Assembly (NCBI RefSeq): GCF_007828865.1
Contig: NZ_VIVK01000001.1
Coordinates: forward strand, 2,666,001 to 2,730,000
Direction: 5' to 3'
DNA from: Kribbella amoyensis
Lineage (GTDB): Bacteria > Actinomycetota > Actinomycetes > Propionibacteriales > Kribbellaceae
Length of the DNA stretch: 64,000 nucleotides
Shown here: positions 1 to 8,603 of the stretch, piece after piece
How the letters are laid out: every line of letters begins with the position of its first letter
How positions within the stretch are numbered: position 1 is the stretch's first letter
Position numbers and translations under genes: made by a program
Notes under the pieces: model-generated
Told to the model about the DNA's origin: nothing
What the model saw: only the letters and a program-made list of their open reading frames with translations
Databases searched by the model: none

Positions 1-277
1 GCGAGGTGGTCCGGACGACCCAGCCGTCCTTGTCCTCCAGCTTGCCGACCAGCCGGGTCGCGCCGCTGCGGGAGATCATCAGCGTCGCCGCCAGCGGGGC
101 CATCCGGATCCGGCCGTCGGCCTGGTCGATCGCCCGCAGCACCTCGTGCTCGAAGTACGTCATCTTGGCGGCACTGCGCAGCGTGTTGTCCAGGTGGGTG
201 AACAGCAGCGTGTCCGCGCGGTACATCGCCCGCCACGCCTCGAACTGGTCACGGCTCATCCGCTTCGTGGTCGCCAT
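1..277 (-). CDS. MarR family transcriptional regulator (3' end cut by window edge)
   Basis: The N-terminal 92 residues are visible; the gene runs off the left edge. It starts at ATG 277 with MATTKRMSRD. The visible part has the MarR layout: an N-terminal helix (DQFEAWRAMYRAD), then a winged-helix region with ISRSGATRLVGKLEDKDGW, the usual recognition-helix pattern. Such dimers normally repress a neighbouring gene and release DNA on ligand binding. The divergent MFS exporter starts 97 bp away, and the gap holds a palindrome plus a direct repeat, so autorepression and control of the exporter is the natural inference. Confidence 0.85.
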   Translation of the reverse strand, partial: MATTKRMSRDQFEAWRAMYRADTLLFTHLDNTLRSAAKMTYFEHEVLRAIDQADGRIRMAPLAATLMISRSGATRLVGKLEDKDGWVVRTTS

Positions 278-290
278 GCCGGGGAGTCTA

Positions 291-319
291 CAACTAAACA
301 GTTGACACGTGAACAGTTG
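291..319. promoter_or_regulatory. Probable MarR operator (palindrome plus direct repeat)
   Basis: CAACTAAACAGTTG at 291-304 is a 5-bp inverted repeat with a 4-bp centre. The half AACAGTTG recurs at 312-319, 15 bp downstream of its first copy at 297. It lies between the divergent MarR and MFS genes and is AT-rich against a 70% GC background. MarR dimers commonly bind such elements; binding by this protein is inferred. Confidence 0.6.
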
Positions 320-373
320 CGATGGGTAGGGTGTGCCGGGTCGAGTTCGTCCGTCAACGCTGAGGTGTGCATC

Positions 374-1681
374 GTGAGCAAGGTTCGCTGGAAGGCCGTC
401 CGGCCGCTGCGGCACCGGGACTACCGGCTGCTGTGGATCGGGCTCGCGGTGGCCCTGCTCGGCAGCGGACTCTGGCTGGTCGCGCTGGCCTGGCAGGTGA
501 TCGAGCTCGGCGGCGGCCCGGTCCAGCTGTCGGTCGTCACCACCGCGTACTCGATCGGCCTGGTCGTCTGCGTCCTGTTCGGCGGGATCGCCGCGGACAG
601 GTTGTCCCAGCGCACGGTCATCGTCGCGGCCGACACCGTCCGCGGGGCGGTCCTGCTGGTCGTCGCCGCGCTGGCGTTGACCGGCTGGCTGGAGATCTGG
701 CACCTCGCGGCCGGCGCGGTGATCATCGGCGCGGGCGAGGCGTTCCTGATCCCGGCGTACACCGCGTTGGTCCCGCGGCTGCTGCCCGCCGACGAGCTGC
801 TCGCGGCCAACGGTCTCGAAGGGACCCTGCGGCCGTTGGCGCAGCAGGCGACCGGACCGGCGCTCGGCGGGGTCGCGATCGCCGCGTTGTCACCCGGGGT
901 CGCGATCCTGGTGGCCGCGTTGACGTACCTGTTCTCGGCCGCCTGCGTGCTCGCGATGCACGTACGGCCCGAGCCCGCCGCACCCGCGAAGGCCGACGAC
1001 GACGCGCCGACCGGGGTGCGCTCGATGATCGCCGATCTGCGTGAGGGCTGGACGTATGTCCGGCAGACGCGCTGGCTGCTGGCGTCCCTGCTGTTCGGGA
1101 CGATCTTCGTGCTGCTCATCCTCGGACCGCTGGAAGTCCTGCTGCCGTTCGCGGTTCGGGACCAGCTCGGCGGCGACGCTCGTGAGTTCGGGCTGATCCT
1201 GGCCGCGTTCGGGATCGGCGGGGCGGCCGGTGCGTTGCTGATCTCGTCGCGGAAGCTGCCCCGGCGGTACCTCACGGTGATGACGCTGATGTGGGGCATC
1301 GGGTCCGCGCCGTTCGTGCTGCTCGGGATCGCCGAGGACCTGTGGCTGATGGCGGCCGGCGCGGCTGTGGTCGGGGCGACCGGCTCGGCGGCGATGGTGA
1401 TCTGGGGGACGCTGCTGCAGCGCCGGGTGCCCGATCACCTGCGCGGCCGGATCTCCAGCCTGGACTTCTTCGTCTCGCTGCTGCTGATGCCGGTGTCGAT
1501 GGCGCTGGCCGGACCGGCCGGGTCGTTGTTCGGCGTGACCGCGGTGTTCGCCGTCGCCGGGATCGGCCCGGTCATCGTCTGCCTCTTCGTCGTCTGGCTC
1601 GGCCGGATGCCGTCCGACGAGATCGCGCACCCGCTCGATCAGGACGAGGGCGCGACGAACCTGATCAGCGCGGAGGCCTGA
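374..1681 (+). CDS. MFS transporter, probable drug/multidrug exporter
   Basis: A 435-residue integral membrane protein of the MFS_3/enterobactin-exporter-like type, with about 12 hydrophobic segments. A loop 2-3 motif, GGIAADRLSQR (residues about 70-80), corresponds to MFS motif A. The start is GTG 374, preceded by GAGGTG about 6 bp upstream; the longer open frame upstream has no SD and would run through the operator. It is divergent from a MarR regulator, the usual arrangement for a substrate-inducible efflux pump. The substrate cannot be read from sequence. Its 3' end overlaps the convergent GNAT gene by 43 bp. Confidence 0.85.
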   Translation: MSKVRWKAVRPLRHRDYRLLWIGLAVALLGSGLWLVALAWQVIELGGGPVQLSVVTTAYSIGLVVCVLFGGIAADRLSQRTVIVAADTVRGAVLLVVAALALTGWLEIWHLAAGAVIIGAGEAFLIPAYTALVPRLLPADELLAANGLEGTLRPLAQQATGPALGGVAIAALSPGVAILVAALTYLFSAACVLAMHVRPEPAAPAKADDDAPTGVRSMIADLREGWTYVRQTRWLLASLLFGTIFVLLILGPLEVLLPFAVRDQLGGDAREFGLILAAFGIGGAAGALLISSRKLPRRYLTVMTLMWGIGSAPFVLLGIAEDLWLMAAGAAVVGATGSAAMVIWGTLLQRRVPDHLRGRISSLDFFVSLLLMPVSMALAGPAGSLFGVTAVFAVAGIGPVIVCLFVVWLGRMPSDEIAHPLDQDEGATNLISAEA

Positions 1682-2094
1682 GTACCGCCCCACTCGATCG
1701 CCGAGCGCCCGGCCTCGGTCCAGCCGGCCCGGCCGTACAGCGCGATCGCCGCGTGACAGTTGTCGGCGACCTCCAGCTCGGCCCGGGACCCGCGGTCGGC
1801 GGCGACGGTGACGCAGTGGTCGAGCAGCATCCGCCCGAGTCCGCCACCGGTGCGCGACGGATCGACGAACAGCCGCTCGACCAGCAGGCGATCGCCGGTC
1901 TCGGTGAGCGCGACGTGGCCGGCCGGCTCGTCGTCGACGGTGACCACCCAGCACCCGACGGCACCGAGCGGGGTCAGCCAGTCGCCGGGATCGGCCGGCC
2001 AGTTGATCGGGTACCCCGCGCCCTCGTGCACGTCGTACAAGGCGGCCACACAGGCGGGAAGATCGGCGGGGGTTCGCGGTCTGATGCTCGGCAC
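1639..2094 (-). CDS. GNAT family N-acetyltransferase
   Basis: A 151-residue single-domain GNAT protein starting at GTG 2094 (VPSIRPRTPAD). The acetyl-CoA pyrophosphate loop is RTGGGLGRML at residues 81-90, followed by ADNCHAAIALYGRAGW, the typical beta6/alpha4 region with its Asn and Tyr. Substrate unknown. An ATG 8 bp upstream is out of frame, so GTG is the only good start. The tail overlaps the end of the MFS gene on the opposite strand. Confidence 0.8.
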   Translation of the reverse strand: MPSIRPRTPADLPACVAALYDVHEGAGYPINWPADPGDWLTPLGAVGCWVVTVDDEPAGHVALTETGDRLLVERLFVDPSRTGGGLGRMLLDHCVTVAADRGSRAELEVADNCHAAIALYGRAGWTEAGRSAIEWGGTQASALIRFVAPSS

Positions 2095-2274
2095 GGCCCC
2101 ATCTGACCACGCGGCCGGGGAGCGGGTGGGCGAGGGGTGCCGGAACCTCGGGGTCGCGCCGTTCGTTCTGCCGATGTCGACGCTGCCGGGGAGTCGACTG
2201 GGGCGGTGGCTCGGTGGCGGGCGGCGAGGGGGCCCACGAGGGTGATCCTCCGGCGACGACGAGTGAGCTTCGCG

Positions 2275-2967
2275 ATGCAGGTTTCCCCGAACGTGCGACG
2301 GGCGGCGGTGGCGGCCGGGCTCGGGCTCGGCACGGTCGGCCTGCTCGCCGGGGTCCTGCTGTTCGGCCCGCTCGCGGCGACCCTGTTGCTCTTGGTGGTC
2401 TTCGCGCTGACGTGGCCGCTCGCCGCGATCGTCAAGCACCTCGCCGACGACACCCCGTTCCAGTCGTCCGTGGGGGTCGCGCTGGTGACCGCGGCCGGCA
2501 TGCTCTGCGTTCCCGGCCTGATCCGGCTGCTGGCCAGTGGTGCGTTGGGGATCTCGCTCGCGCTGCTCTTCGCCGTGGTGTTCGTCGTGATCGACCGGGT
2601 GCTGCCGAGCGATCGCCCGGAGCGGCGACGGTCCCGTCGCCGCTCGCGGTCGAAGCGCCGGGCCGAGCAGTCCGCGGACGAGAGGCTGATCCTGATGAGC
2701 CGGCCGCAGGACGAGGTGGACGACGAGGCGTTGATCGCCTCCCTGCAGTGCCCGCTCAGTATCGAGGAACTCTGCGGCGTCTGGTGCGAGACCACCCAGA
2801 CCCTCGAACAGGGCGCCGATCTGCGCGACCGGCAGGCCGTGGCCGAGGTCCGCCGGATCTGCCTGGACGAGTTCGAACGCCGCAACCCCGAAGGCTTCCA
2901 GCGCTGGATCGGCGCCGGCGCGTCGGGCGACCCGGGCACGTTCCTGCTGCCCGAGCCGGGCGAGTGA
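2275..2967 (+). CDS. Hypothetical membrane protein with basic linker and soluble C-terminal domain
   Basis: About 230 residues. The first 100 contain three to four hydrophobic segments (AAVAAGLGLGTVGLLAG; LAATLLLLVVFALTW; VALVTAAGMLC; GISLALLFAVVFVVID). A strongly basic linker (RRRSRRRSRSKRR) follows, then a soluble domain of about 90 residues with PLSIEELCGVWCETTQTLE and FERRNPEGFQRWI. The start is uncertain: ATG 2275 is used, but in-frame GTG codons at 2263 and 2242 are possible. I do not recognise the family with certainty. Confidence 0.65.
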   Translation: MQVSPNVRRAAVAAGLGLGTVGLLAGVLLFGPLAATLLLLVVFALTWPLAAIVKHLADDTPFQSSVGVALVTAAGMLCVPGLIRLLASGALGISLALLFAVVFVVIDRVLPSDRPERRRSRRRSRSKRRAEQSADERLILMSRPQDEVDDEALIASLQCPLSIEELCGVWCETTQTLEQGADLRDRQAVAEVRRICLDEFERRNPEGFQRWIGAGASGDPGTFLLPEPGE

Positions 2968-3012
2968 TCCCACCGATCGCCGCAGCCGGTGCCGTCGGAC
3001 CTCGTCCCACCG

Positions 3013-3669
3013 TTACCCGAGGAGCCTGCTCACCTCGGTGGCGGCGCGGTGCGCGGAGGCCGGGTTCTGCCCGGTGACCAGGCGGCCGTCCACGACCACC
3101 TGCTCGGTGAAGTCGGGGGCCGGGTGATGGATCGCGCCCCGTTCGGTGAGCGCGTCGGCGAGCAGGAAGGGGACGACGTCGGTGAGGCCGACAGCAGCCT
3201 CCTCGGAGTTCGTGAAGGCGGCGACGTTCTTGCCGTCGACCAGGTGCCGGCCGTCGGAGAGGGTGAGCTCCACCAGCGCGGACGGGCCGTGGCAGACGGC
3301 CGCGACCACGCCACCGCGTTCGTAGATCGCGGCGGCCAGCTCGGCCAGGTCCTTCGCGCCCGGGAAGTCCCACATCGTGCCGTGGCCACCGGCGAAGAAG
3401 ATCGCGTCGTAGTCGGCGGCGGTCAGCTCGGCCGCGGTCCGGGTGCCGGCCACGTCGGCCTCGGCGAAGAAGCGCCGCTGGGTTTCGTCGGTGTCGTCCA
3501 GCCCGTCGACCGGCGGCCGTCCGCCGGCGACCGAGACCAGCTCGACCTGGTGACCGGCGGCGGTGAACACCGCCCACGGTTCAGCGGCCTCGCCGGCGTA
3601 GAACCCGGTCGTCCGGCCGGTGTCGCCGAGCTGGGAGTGACTGGTGAGGGCAATCAGTACGCGTGTCAT
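3013..3669 (-). CDS. DJ-1/PfpI family type 1 glutamine amidotransferase-like protein
   Basis: 218 residues. The nucleophile elbow AAVCHGPSAL places Cys126 next to His127, and an early Glu lies in GEAAEPW; this matches the class I GATase-like proteins annotated as chaperone, glyoxalase or peptidase-like (Hsp31/YajL relatives). Start ATG 3669 (MTRVLIAL) is preferred; an in-frame ATG at 3678 adds three residues. It is divergent from a LysR regulator with 64-73 bp between, so control by that LysR in response to electrophiles or oxidants is a reasonable inference. Confidence 0.85.
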   Translation of the reverse strand: MTRVLIALTSHSQLGDTGRTTGFYAGEAAEPWAVFTAAGHQVELVSVAGGRPPVDGLDDTDETQRRFFAEADVAGTRTAAELTAADYDAIFFAGGHGTMWDFPGAKDLAELAAAIYERGGVVAAVCHGPSALVELTLSDGRHLVDGKNVAAFTNSEEAAVGLTDVVPFLLADALTERGAIHHPAPDFTEQVVVDGRLVTGQNPASAHRAATEVSRLLG

Positions 3670-3742
3670 GTCCGCCATGATGCCGAGCCGGACCCATCGG
3701 AAACCAATAGCGAAGAACGCAGCAAGGCATAGGATTTCTGAT

Positions 3743-4621
3743 ATGAGCGTTTCTCTCGACCTGTTGCGCAGCTTCCTCGCCGTGCATCGGGCCGGGTCGG
3801 TCACGGCGGCGGCCGAGAGCCTCGGGCTGTCCCAGCCGACCGTGACCGCGCATCTCAAGGCGCTCGAGGCGGCGCTGGGCCGGCCGTTGTTCGAGCGGCA
3901 GGCGCGCGGGGTCCATCCGACCGCCGCCGGCGACGAACTGGCCCGCCGGATCGCCGAGCCGATCGACGTTCTGCAGGGCCTGGTCACCGACGAGCTGGGC
4001 GAGCCGGCCGCGGCGACGGTTCACCTCGGCGGGCCGTCCGACTTCCTCTGCGACCAGGTGCTGCCGGTCCTGGCCGATCGGATCGCCGGTGGACTGCAGC
4101 TGCGGACCCGCTTCGGCCTGCCCGACGATCTGCTCGACGCACTGCTCGCGCACCACCTGGACGTGGTGATCAGCTCGACCCGGCCGCGCCGGCCCGGGCT
4201 GCGGGTGACGCCCTTGTACGACGAGACGTTCGCTCTGGTCGCGGTACCGAGCTGGTTGCCTGGTGCCCCGGTGAGTTCCCCCGAGGCGCTGCGCCGGATC
4301 CCGCTGGTCGCGTACGGGGAGGAGGCGCCGATCATCCGGCGCTACTGGCGCAGCGTGTTCGGGACCAGGCTGAGCCGGACCGCCGATCTCGTCGTCCCGG
4401 ACCTGCGCGGTGTGCTCGCCGCGGTCCGGGCCGGGGCCGGGATGAGCGTGCTGCCGACGTACCTGTGCGAGCCGGCCCTGCGTTCGGGCGAGCTCACCTT
4501 GCTCGCGGATCCGGAACTGCCGCCGCTGAACACGTTGTACGCCGTGATCCGGGCCGACGCCGGTCCGCGGAGTGCGGCCGGCGTGGTCCGGGACGAACTG
4601 ATCAGGCGGCTTTCTTCTTAG
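3743..4621 (+). CDS. LysR family transcriptional regulator
   Basis: 292 residues starting at ATG 3743. The N-terminal winged HTH is clear: LRSFLAVHRAGSVTAAAESLGLSQPTVTAHL at residues 7-37. It is followed by the linker helix and a periplasmic-binding-protein-like effector domain (VHLGGPSDF onward). It is divergent from the DJ-1/PfpI gene. The last bases overlap the 3' end of the convergent ku gene by 20 bp. Confidence 0.88.
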   Translation: MSVSLDLLRSFLAVHRAGSVTAAAESLGLSQPTVTAHLKALEAALGRPLFERQARGVHPTAAGDELARRIAEPIDVLQGLVTDELGEPAAATVHLGGPSDFLCDQVLPVLADRIAGGLQLRTRFGLPDDLLDALLAHHLDVVISSTRPRRPGLRVTPLYDETFALVAVPSWLPGAPVSSPEALRRIPLVAYGEEAPIIRRYWRSVFGTRLSRTADLVVPDLRGVLAAVRAGAGMSVLPTYLCEPALRSGELTLLADPELPPLNTLYAVIRADAGPRSAAGVVRDELIRRLSS

Positions 4622-5570
4622 CCGCAGACTTCCTCGCGGTCTTCTTGGCCGCCGTCTTCTTCGTCGCCGTCTTCTTCGTGCCCGCCTTCTTCGCGGCGGA
4701 CTTCTTGGCGGTGGACTTCTTCGCGGCCGTCTTCTTGGTGGCTGCCTTCTTCGCCGAGGTCTTCTTCGCACCGGTCTGCTGGCCGCCCGAGCGTCTGGCG
4801 CGGGCCGCCTCGACGCTGGCACGCAGCGCGCTGACCAGGTCGGTCGGTGCGGTCGCCTCCGGTTCCTCCTCGGTGGAGACGATCTCCTCGCCCTTGTGCT
4901 TGGACTCGACCAGCTTCTTCACCCGGTCGGTGTAGCTGTCCCGGTAGTCCTTCGGCCGCCACGGCCCGCTCATCGCCTCGACCAGGTCGGCCGCCATCTT
5001 CAGCTGCTTGCCCGACCCCGCCTTCGGGAGATCACCGAGCTCCTTCGCCGGATCGCGGATCTCGTCGGCGAAGTACATCGTCTCCAGTACCAGGACCTTG
5101 CCGTCGGCCCGGATCGACGCGAGGTACTCCTTGCCGCGCATCACGAACGTGGCGATGCCGGCCCGGTTCGTCTTGTCCAGGGCGTCCCGCAACAGCCCGT
5201 ACGACGAGGCGTTCTCCTGGTCCGCGGGACCCAGGTAGTACGTCTTCTGGAAGTAGATCGGATCGATCTCGTCCAGGTCCACGAACGTGTCGATCTGCAA
5301 CGACCGGGACTTGCCGGGCGCGATCTCGTCCAACTCCTCGCGTTCGACGATGACGTACTCGCCGCCGCCGACGTCGTGGCCCTTGACGATGTCGTCGTAC
5401 TCGACCTCACGGCCGGTGCGCTCGTTCACCCGTTTGTACCGGATCCGGTCGGACGTGCCGCGCTGGAACTGGTGGAAGTCCACCTCGTGCTCCTCGGTCG
5501 CGGAGTACATCCCGACCGGCACGGACACCAGGCCGAAGTTGATGTACCCGTTCCAGATCGCTCTCGCCAT
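4602..5570 (-). CDS. ku: Ku protein (non-homologous end joining)
   Basis: 322 residues. Bacterial Ku homodimers bind DNA ends and recruit LigD for end joining. The core is unmistakable: MARAIWNGYINFGLVSVPV at the start, then FHQFQRG and YYLGPADQENASSYGLLRDAL. The C-terminal 70 residues are a Lys/Ala/Thr-rich tail (repeated AAKKTA blocks), as in many actinobacterial Ku proteins, which adds non-specific DNA binding. ATG 5570 has GGAG 6 bp upstream; the adjacent GTG at 5573 is less likely. No ligD is visible in the window. A coiled-coil protein lies 36 bp upstream in the same direction. Confidence 0.96.
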   Translation of the reverse strand: MARAIWNGYINFGLVSVPVGMYSATEEHEVDFHQFQRGTSDRIRYKRVNERTGREVEYDDIVKGHDVGGGEYVIVEREELDEIAPGKSRSLQIDTFVDLDEIDPIYFQKTYYLGPADQENASSYGLLRDALDKTNRAGIATFVMRGKEYLASIRADGKVLVLETMYFADEIRDPAKELGDLPKAGSGKQLKMAADLVEAMSGPWRPKDYRDSYTDRVKKLVESKHKGEEIVSTEEEPEATAPTDLVSALRASVEAARARRSGGQQTGAKKTSAKKAATKKTAAKKSTAKKSAAKKAGTKKTATKKTAAKKTARKSAAKKKAA

Positions 5571-5606
5571 CACCGGCTCCTTTCCGCTGGACTCCCGGTC
5601 CCCGGC

Positions 5607-6473
5607 TCAGAGCCGGTTGTAACGCTTGCGGGCCTCCCGGCTCTCCTTCTGCCGGTCCCGGGCGGCCTTCCTCGCCTCGTCCAGCTCCGCGGTCACCCGG
5701 CGGACCGTCTCCCGGGCTTCCTCCAGTGCCTCCTGTGCCTCGGTGAGCTGCGCGTCCAGCTCCTCGACGGTCGCCTCGGCCTGCTCGGCCGCGGCCACCG
5801 CGTCCTCGAGCTCCTGCTGGGCCTCGGCCCGTATCGCGGCCTCGCGTTCCTCCTCCTCGCGCTCGGCCTGCTCCCGCTCGGCCTTCGCGGCGGCGGACTC
5901 CTCGTCCTCGTGGGCCTTCGCGGCCTTGCGTCGCTCCTGCGCGGCGCGGCGCCGGTCGTCGGTGAGCGGGGTGACGTTGGACGGTTCGCCGCTCTCGTCG
6001 ACGACGCCGAAGCCGACGTGCCGCAGGGCGCTGCTGAGCCGGCCCTCGCGGACCGCGTCGCCCGCGGCCGGGTCGATCAGCGCGGCGTCGAGGGTCTCGC
6101 GGAGCTTCTGGCCGACGTCGGCGCTGAGCTTCTGCCCCTGCTCGCCGGCCAGTTCGGTGGCGGCGCGGACCAGGCCGTCGATCACCTGGTGCCGCCGCGG
6201 GGTCAGCTCGCGCAACCGGTCGCCGTCCAGGTCGGCGGTCGCCTCCCGGAACTCGTCACCGAGCGCGAGCAGGTCGTCCAGGTCGTCCGGTCGTTGCCGG
6301 GCCAGCAGGTTCGCCACCCAGGCGGCCACCGTCGGTTTGCGCAGTGCCTTCAGCCGGGTCGACCCGAGCTGGTCGCCGTCGGCCTTCAGCTGTTTCGCCA
6401 GCTGGTTGCGGGTGGCAATGAAGTCCGCGGCCGGTGCCGCGTACAGCTCGTCCGCCGCGTCCTCGAAGTCCAC
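5607..6473 (-). CDS. Conserved coiled-coil protein upstream of ku
   Basis: 288 residues, GTG start (MDFEDAADELYAAPAADFIATR). The N-terminal half is helical and of mixed composition. From about residue 170 there is a long highly charged coiled coil with Ala/Glu heptads (AKAEREQAEREEEEREAAI onward) ending in KRYNRL. No catalytic motif is seen. It reads in the same direction as ku with a 36-bp gap, so co-transcription and a DNA-repair-related role are plausible; the function is otherwise unknown. Confidence 0.75.
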   Translation of the reverse strand: MDFEDAADELYAAPAADFIATRNQLAKQLKADGDQLGSTRLKALRKPTVAAWVANLLARQRPDDLDDLLALGDEFREATADLDGDRLRELTPRRHQVIDGLVRAATELAGEQGQKLSADVGQKLRETLDAALIDPAAGDAVREGRLSSALRHVGFGVVDESGEPSNVTPLTDDRRRAAQERRKAAKAHEDEESAAAKAEREQAEREEEEREAAIRAEAQQELEDAVAAAEQAEATVEELDAQLTEAQEALEEARETVRRVTAELDEARKAARDRQKESREARKRYNRL

Positions 6474-6522
6474 CCTTAGAAGCTACAGGAACACGCTGGC
6501 GGGCTCAGCAGTTCGCGCAGAA

Positions 6523-6558
6523 CGATCCCCACCGACCGGATGGTGTCGGTGGGGATCG
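6523..6558 (-). terminator. Hairpin terminator after the CsbD gene
   Basis: A perfect 14-bp inverted repeat (arms 6523-6536 and 6545-6558, CGATCCCCACCGAC on the left) with an 8-nt loop, 15 bp past the CsbD stop codon. There is no long T run, which is common for actinobacterial terminators. It separates csbD from the coiled-coil/ku unit. Confidence 0.75.
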
Positions 6559-6573
6559 GTCCAGCGGGGGAGG

Positions 6574-6747
6574 TCAGTGCTTGAAGGCGTCCTTGGCCTT
6601 CTGCCCGGCCTGCTTCAGGTCGGCCTTCGACTGTTCGGCCTTCCCCTTGGCCTGCAGATCGCGGTTGTCCGTGGAGTCGCCGGTCTTCTCCTTGACCTTC
6701 CCCTTGGCGCTCTCGGCCGCGTTCTTCATCTTGTCGCCGATACCCAT
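6574..6747 (-). CDS. CsbD family small stress protein
   Basis: 57 residues, MGIGDKMKNAAESAKGKVKE..., with the Gly/Lys/Ala-rich repeated helical pattern of CsbD proteins (GKAEQSKADLKQAGQKAKDAF). The family is typically induced by general stress through SigB; the molecular function is unknown. The SD GGAGGA is well placed before ATG 6747. It is followed by its own strong hairpin and has a SigB-type sigma gene 6 kb away. Confidence 0.9.
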   Translation of the reverse strand: MGIGDKMKNAAESAKGKVKEKTGDSTDNRDLQAKGKAEQSKADLKQAGQKAKDAFKH

Positions 6748-6835
6748 CGCTCTCTCCTCCGTGGTGCCGGTTCCGTACGGCCTCCGGGTGCCCCGGCCCT
6801 CTCGATCCATGCATGCCCACCGGGTACCGACCGGT

Positions 6836-7840
6836 ATGCGGCTGCGGCGGAGCGACCCCGACCGGCCGGGCCTGTCCCGGCGCCGGCGCGGGCAGGGATT
6901 CGGGTACAGCGACGCGGACGGTGACCGGATCACCGACCCGGAGGTCCTGGAGCGGATCCGGGCCCTGGCGATTCCGCCGGCCTGGCAGGACGTCTGGATC
7001 TGCCCGTACCCGAACGGTCACCTGCAGGCGGTCGGTACCGACGAGGCCGGCCGCCGCCAGTACCTCTACCACGACGACTGGCGGGCGACCCAGGACGCGG
7101 ACAAGCACGACCGGGTCCGGCAGCTGGCCCGCAAGCTGCCCGCCTTCCGGGAGGCGGTGGAGGCCGACCTCGTGGCGAAGGGCATCGGCCGGGACAAGGT
7201 CCTCGCGACGGCTCTGCGGATGCTGGATCACGGCGTCATCCGGACCGGCAACGACGAGTACGCGGACGAGTACGGGAGCCGGGGTGTCGCGACGATGCTG
7301 CGGACCGACGTCCGGGCCGGGCGGGACACCGTGGTGTTCGGTTTCGTCGCCAAGGGCGGGGCCGAGCGGGCCCTCGAGCTGGCGGACGAGCAGCTCGCGG
7401 GCGCGGTCCGGTCGCTCAAGCGGGCGCGGCACGGTCACCAGCGGTTGTTCGTCTACCGGGACCGGGACGGGTACCACGAGATCGACGCGACGATGATCAA
7501 CGAGCGGTTCCAGCAGATCGTCGGCGACGAGTTCACGGTGAAGGACCTGCGGACCTGGGCCGCCACCGTGCACGCCGCGATCGATCTGGCCGCGGCGGAC
7601 CCGCCGGCCACGAAGAAGGCCGGCACCGCGGCGGTCAAGGAGATGCTCACGGAGGTGTCCGATCACCTCGGCAACACCCCGGCGGTGGCGCGGGCGTCGT
7701 ACGTCGATCCTCGCGTGGTCAAGCAGTACCGGCGCGGCCGCACCATCGCCGCCGCGGTCCGCCGGGTCGGTACCGATCTCGGCGACGTCGAGGTCCGGAC
7801 GGCCCTGGAGCGGTCGGTGAACCGGTTGCTGGGCGCATAG
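6836..7840 (+). CDS. DNA topoisomerase IB
   Basis: 334 residues. Type IB topoisomerases relax supercoils through a 3'-phosphotyrosine intermediate. The catalytic set is visible: Arg136 (DHGVIRTGNDEYA), Lys173 (FGFVAKGG), Arg239 (KDLRTWAATVHA, with His246) and the nucleophile Tyr289 in ASYVDPRVV. The start MRLRRSD at ATG 6836 fits family N-termini (an in-frame ATG at 6809 also exists). It is divergent from csbD. Confidence 0.93.
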   Translation: MRLRRSDPDRPGLSRRRRGQGFGYSDADGDRITDPEVLERIRALAIPPAWQDVWICPYPNGHLQAVGTDEAGRRQYLYHDDWRATQDADKHDRVRQLARKLPAFREAVEADLVAKGIGRDKVLATALRMLDHGVIRTGNDEYADEYGSRGVATMLRTDVRAGRDTVVFGFVAKGGAERALELADEQLAGAVRSLKRARHGHQRLFVYRDRDGYHEIDATMINERFQQIVGDEFTVKDLRTWAATVHAAIDLAAADPPATKKAGTAAVKEMLTEVSDHLGNTPAVARASYVDPRVVKQYRRGRTIAAAVRRVGTDLGDVEVRTALERSVNRLLGA

Positions 7841-7934
7841 AAGGCGAACAGCAGCCGCACAGCAGGCGCATGGAACCGGATCGGCTGGGCACCGGCGCTG
7901 GGCGGAGCGGGGGCCGATCAGGGTAGGAGTTGGG

Positions 7935-8540
7935 ATGCGCGCGCTGGTACTGAACTGCACGCTGAAACCGTCACCGGAGCGGTCGAACACGGACGCGCTG
8001 GCCGACGTGGTCGTCACGGCGCTGGAGAAGGAGAGCGTCGAGGTCGAGCGGGTCCGGCTGGCCGACCTGGACATCCGGCCCGGGGTGACCAGCGACGAGG
8101 GCGACGGCGACGAGTGGCCGCGGATCCACCGGCAGTTGCTGGACAGCGACATCCTGGTGGTCGCGACGCCGACCTGGGTGGCCCGGCCGTCCTCGATCGC
8201 GCAGCGGATGCTGGAGCGGATGGACGCGATGATCAGCGAGACCGACGACGACGAACGTCCGGTCGCGTACAACAAGGTCGCCGGAGTGGTTGTCACCGGC
8301 AACGAAGACGGCGCGCACCACGTGATCGCCGAGATCAGCGGCGGACTCGGCGACATCGGGTACACGGTCCCCGGCCAGGCCTGGACGTACTGGAACAAGG
8401 GCCCCGGACCCGGGCCGAGCTACAACGACACCGGCGAAGGCCACGACTGGTCGGCCAGGACCGGCCGCGCGATGGCCAGCAACCTGGTCGCCGTCGCGAA
8501 GGCGCTGACCGCGAACCCGGTCCCGCCGCCGCCGAGCTGA
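7935..8540 (+). CDS. NADPH-dependent FMN reductase / flavodoxin-fold protein
   Basis: 201 residues. It begins MRALVLNCTLKPSPERSNT, the phosphate-binding loop of flavodoxin-fold reductases, and contains ILVVATPTWVARPSSIAQRMLERMD and AGVVVTGNEDGAHHVIAEI, the second FMN-contact segments. It is probably a cytosolic oxidoreductase acting on quinones or similar compounds. SD GTAGGAG precedes ATG 7935. It lies between topoisomerase IB and a small basic protein in the stress district. Confidence 0.8.
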   Translation: MRALVLNCTLKPSPERSNTDALADVVVTALEKESVEVERVRLADLDIRPGVTSDEGDGDEWPRIHRQLLDSDILVVATPTWVARPSSIAQRMLERMDAMISETDDDERPVAYNKVAGVVVTGNEDGAHHVIAEISGGLGDIGYTVPGQAWTYWNKGPGPGPSYNDTGEGHDWSARTGRAMASNLVAVAKALTANPVPPPPS

Positions 8541-8563
8541 TTGCTCCGGGAAGCGTCGGGTAC
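8539..8563 (+). promoter_or_regulatory. Candidate SigB/SigF-type promoter
   Basis: GATT at 8539-8542, a 15-bp spacer, then GGGTAC at 8558-8563. The general-stress sigma consensus in actinobacteria is close to GTTT-N15-GGGTAY, so this matches all but one position. It would start transcription about 33 bp before the 8604 gene. A SigB-type sigma factor is encoded at 12.5 kb. Confidence 0.4.
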
Positions 8564-8603
8564 CGGGCAGCCAGCGTGATGGTCAGGGCGAAAGGAGCGG
8601 ATC

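Noticed and set aside
3670..3742. A precise T-N11-A LysR binding box between the LysR and DJ-1 genes
   Set aside because: I found no convincing dyad; only the general divergent position supports regulation.
4620..4790. Repetitive CTTCTTCGCGGC-type sequence as a DNA repeat element
   Set aside because: It encodes the Lys/Ala-rich tail of Ku; the repetition is explained by protein composition.
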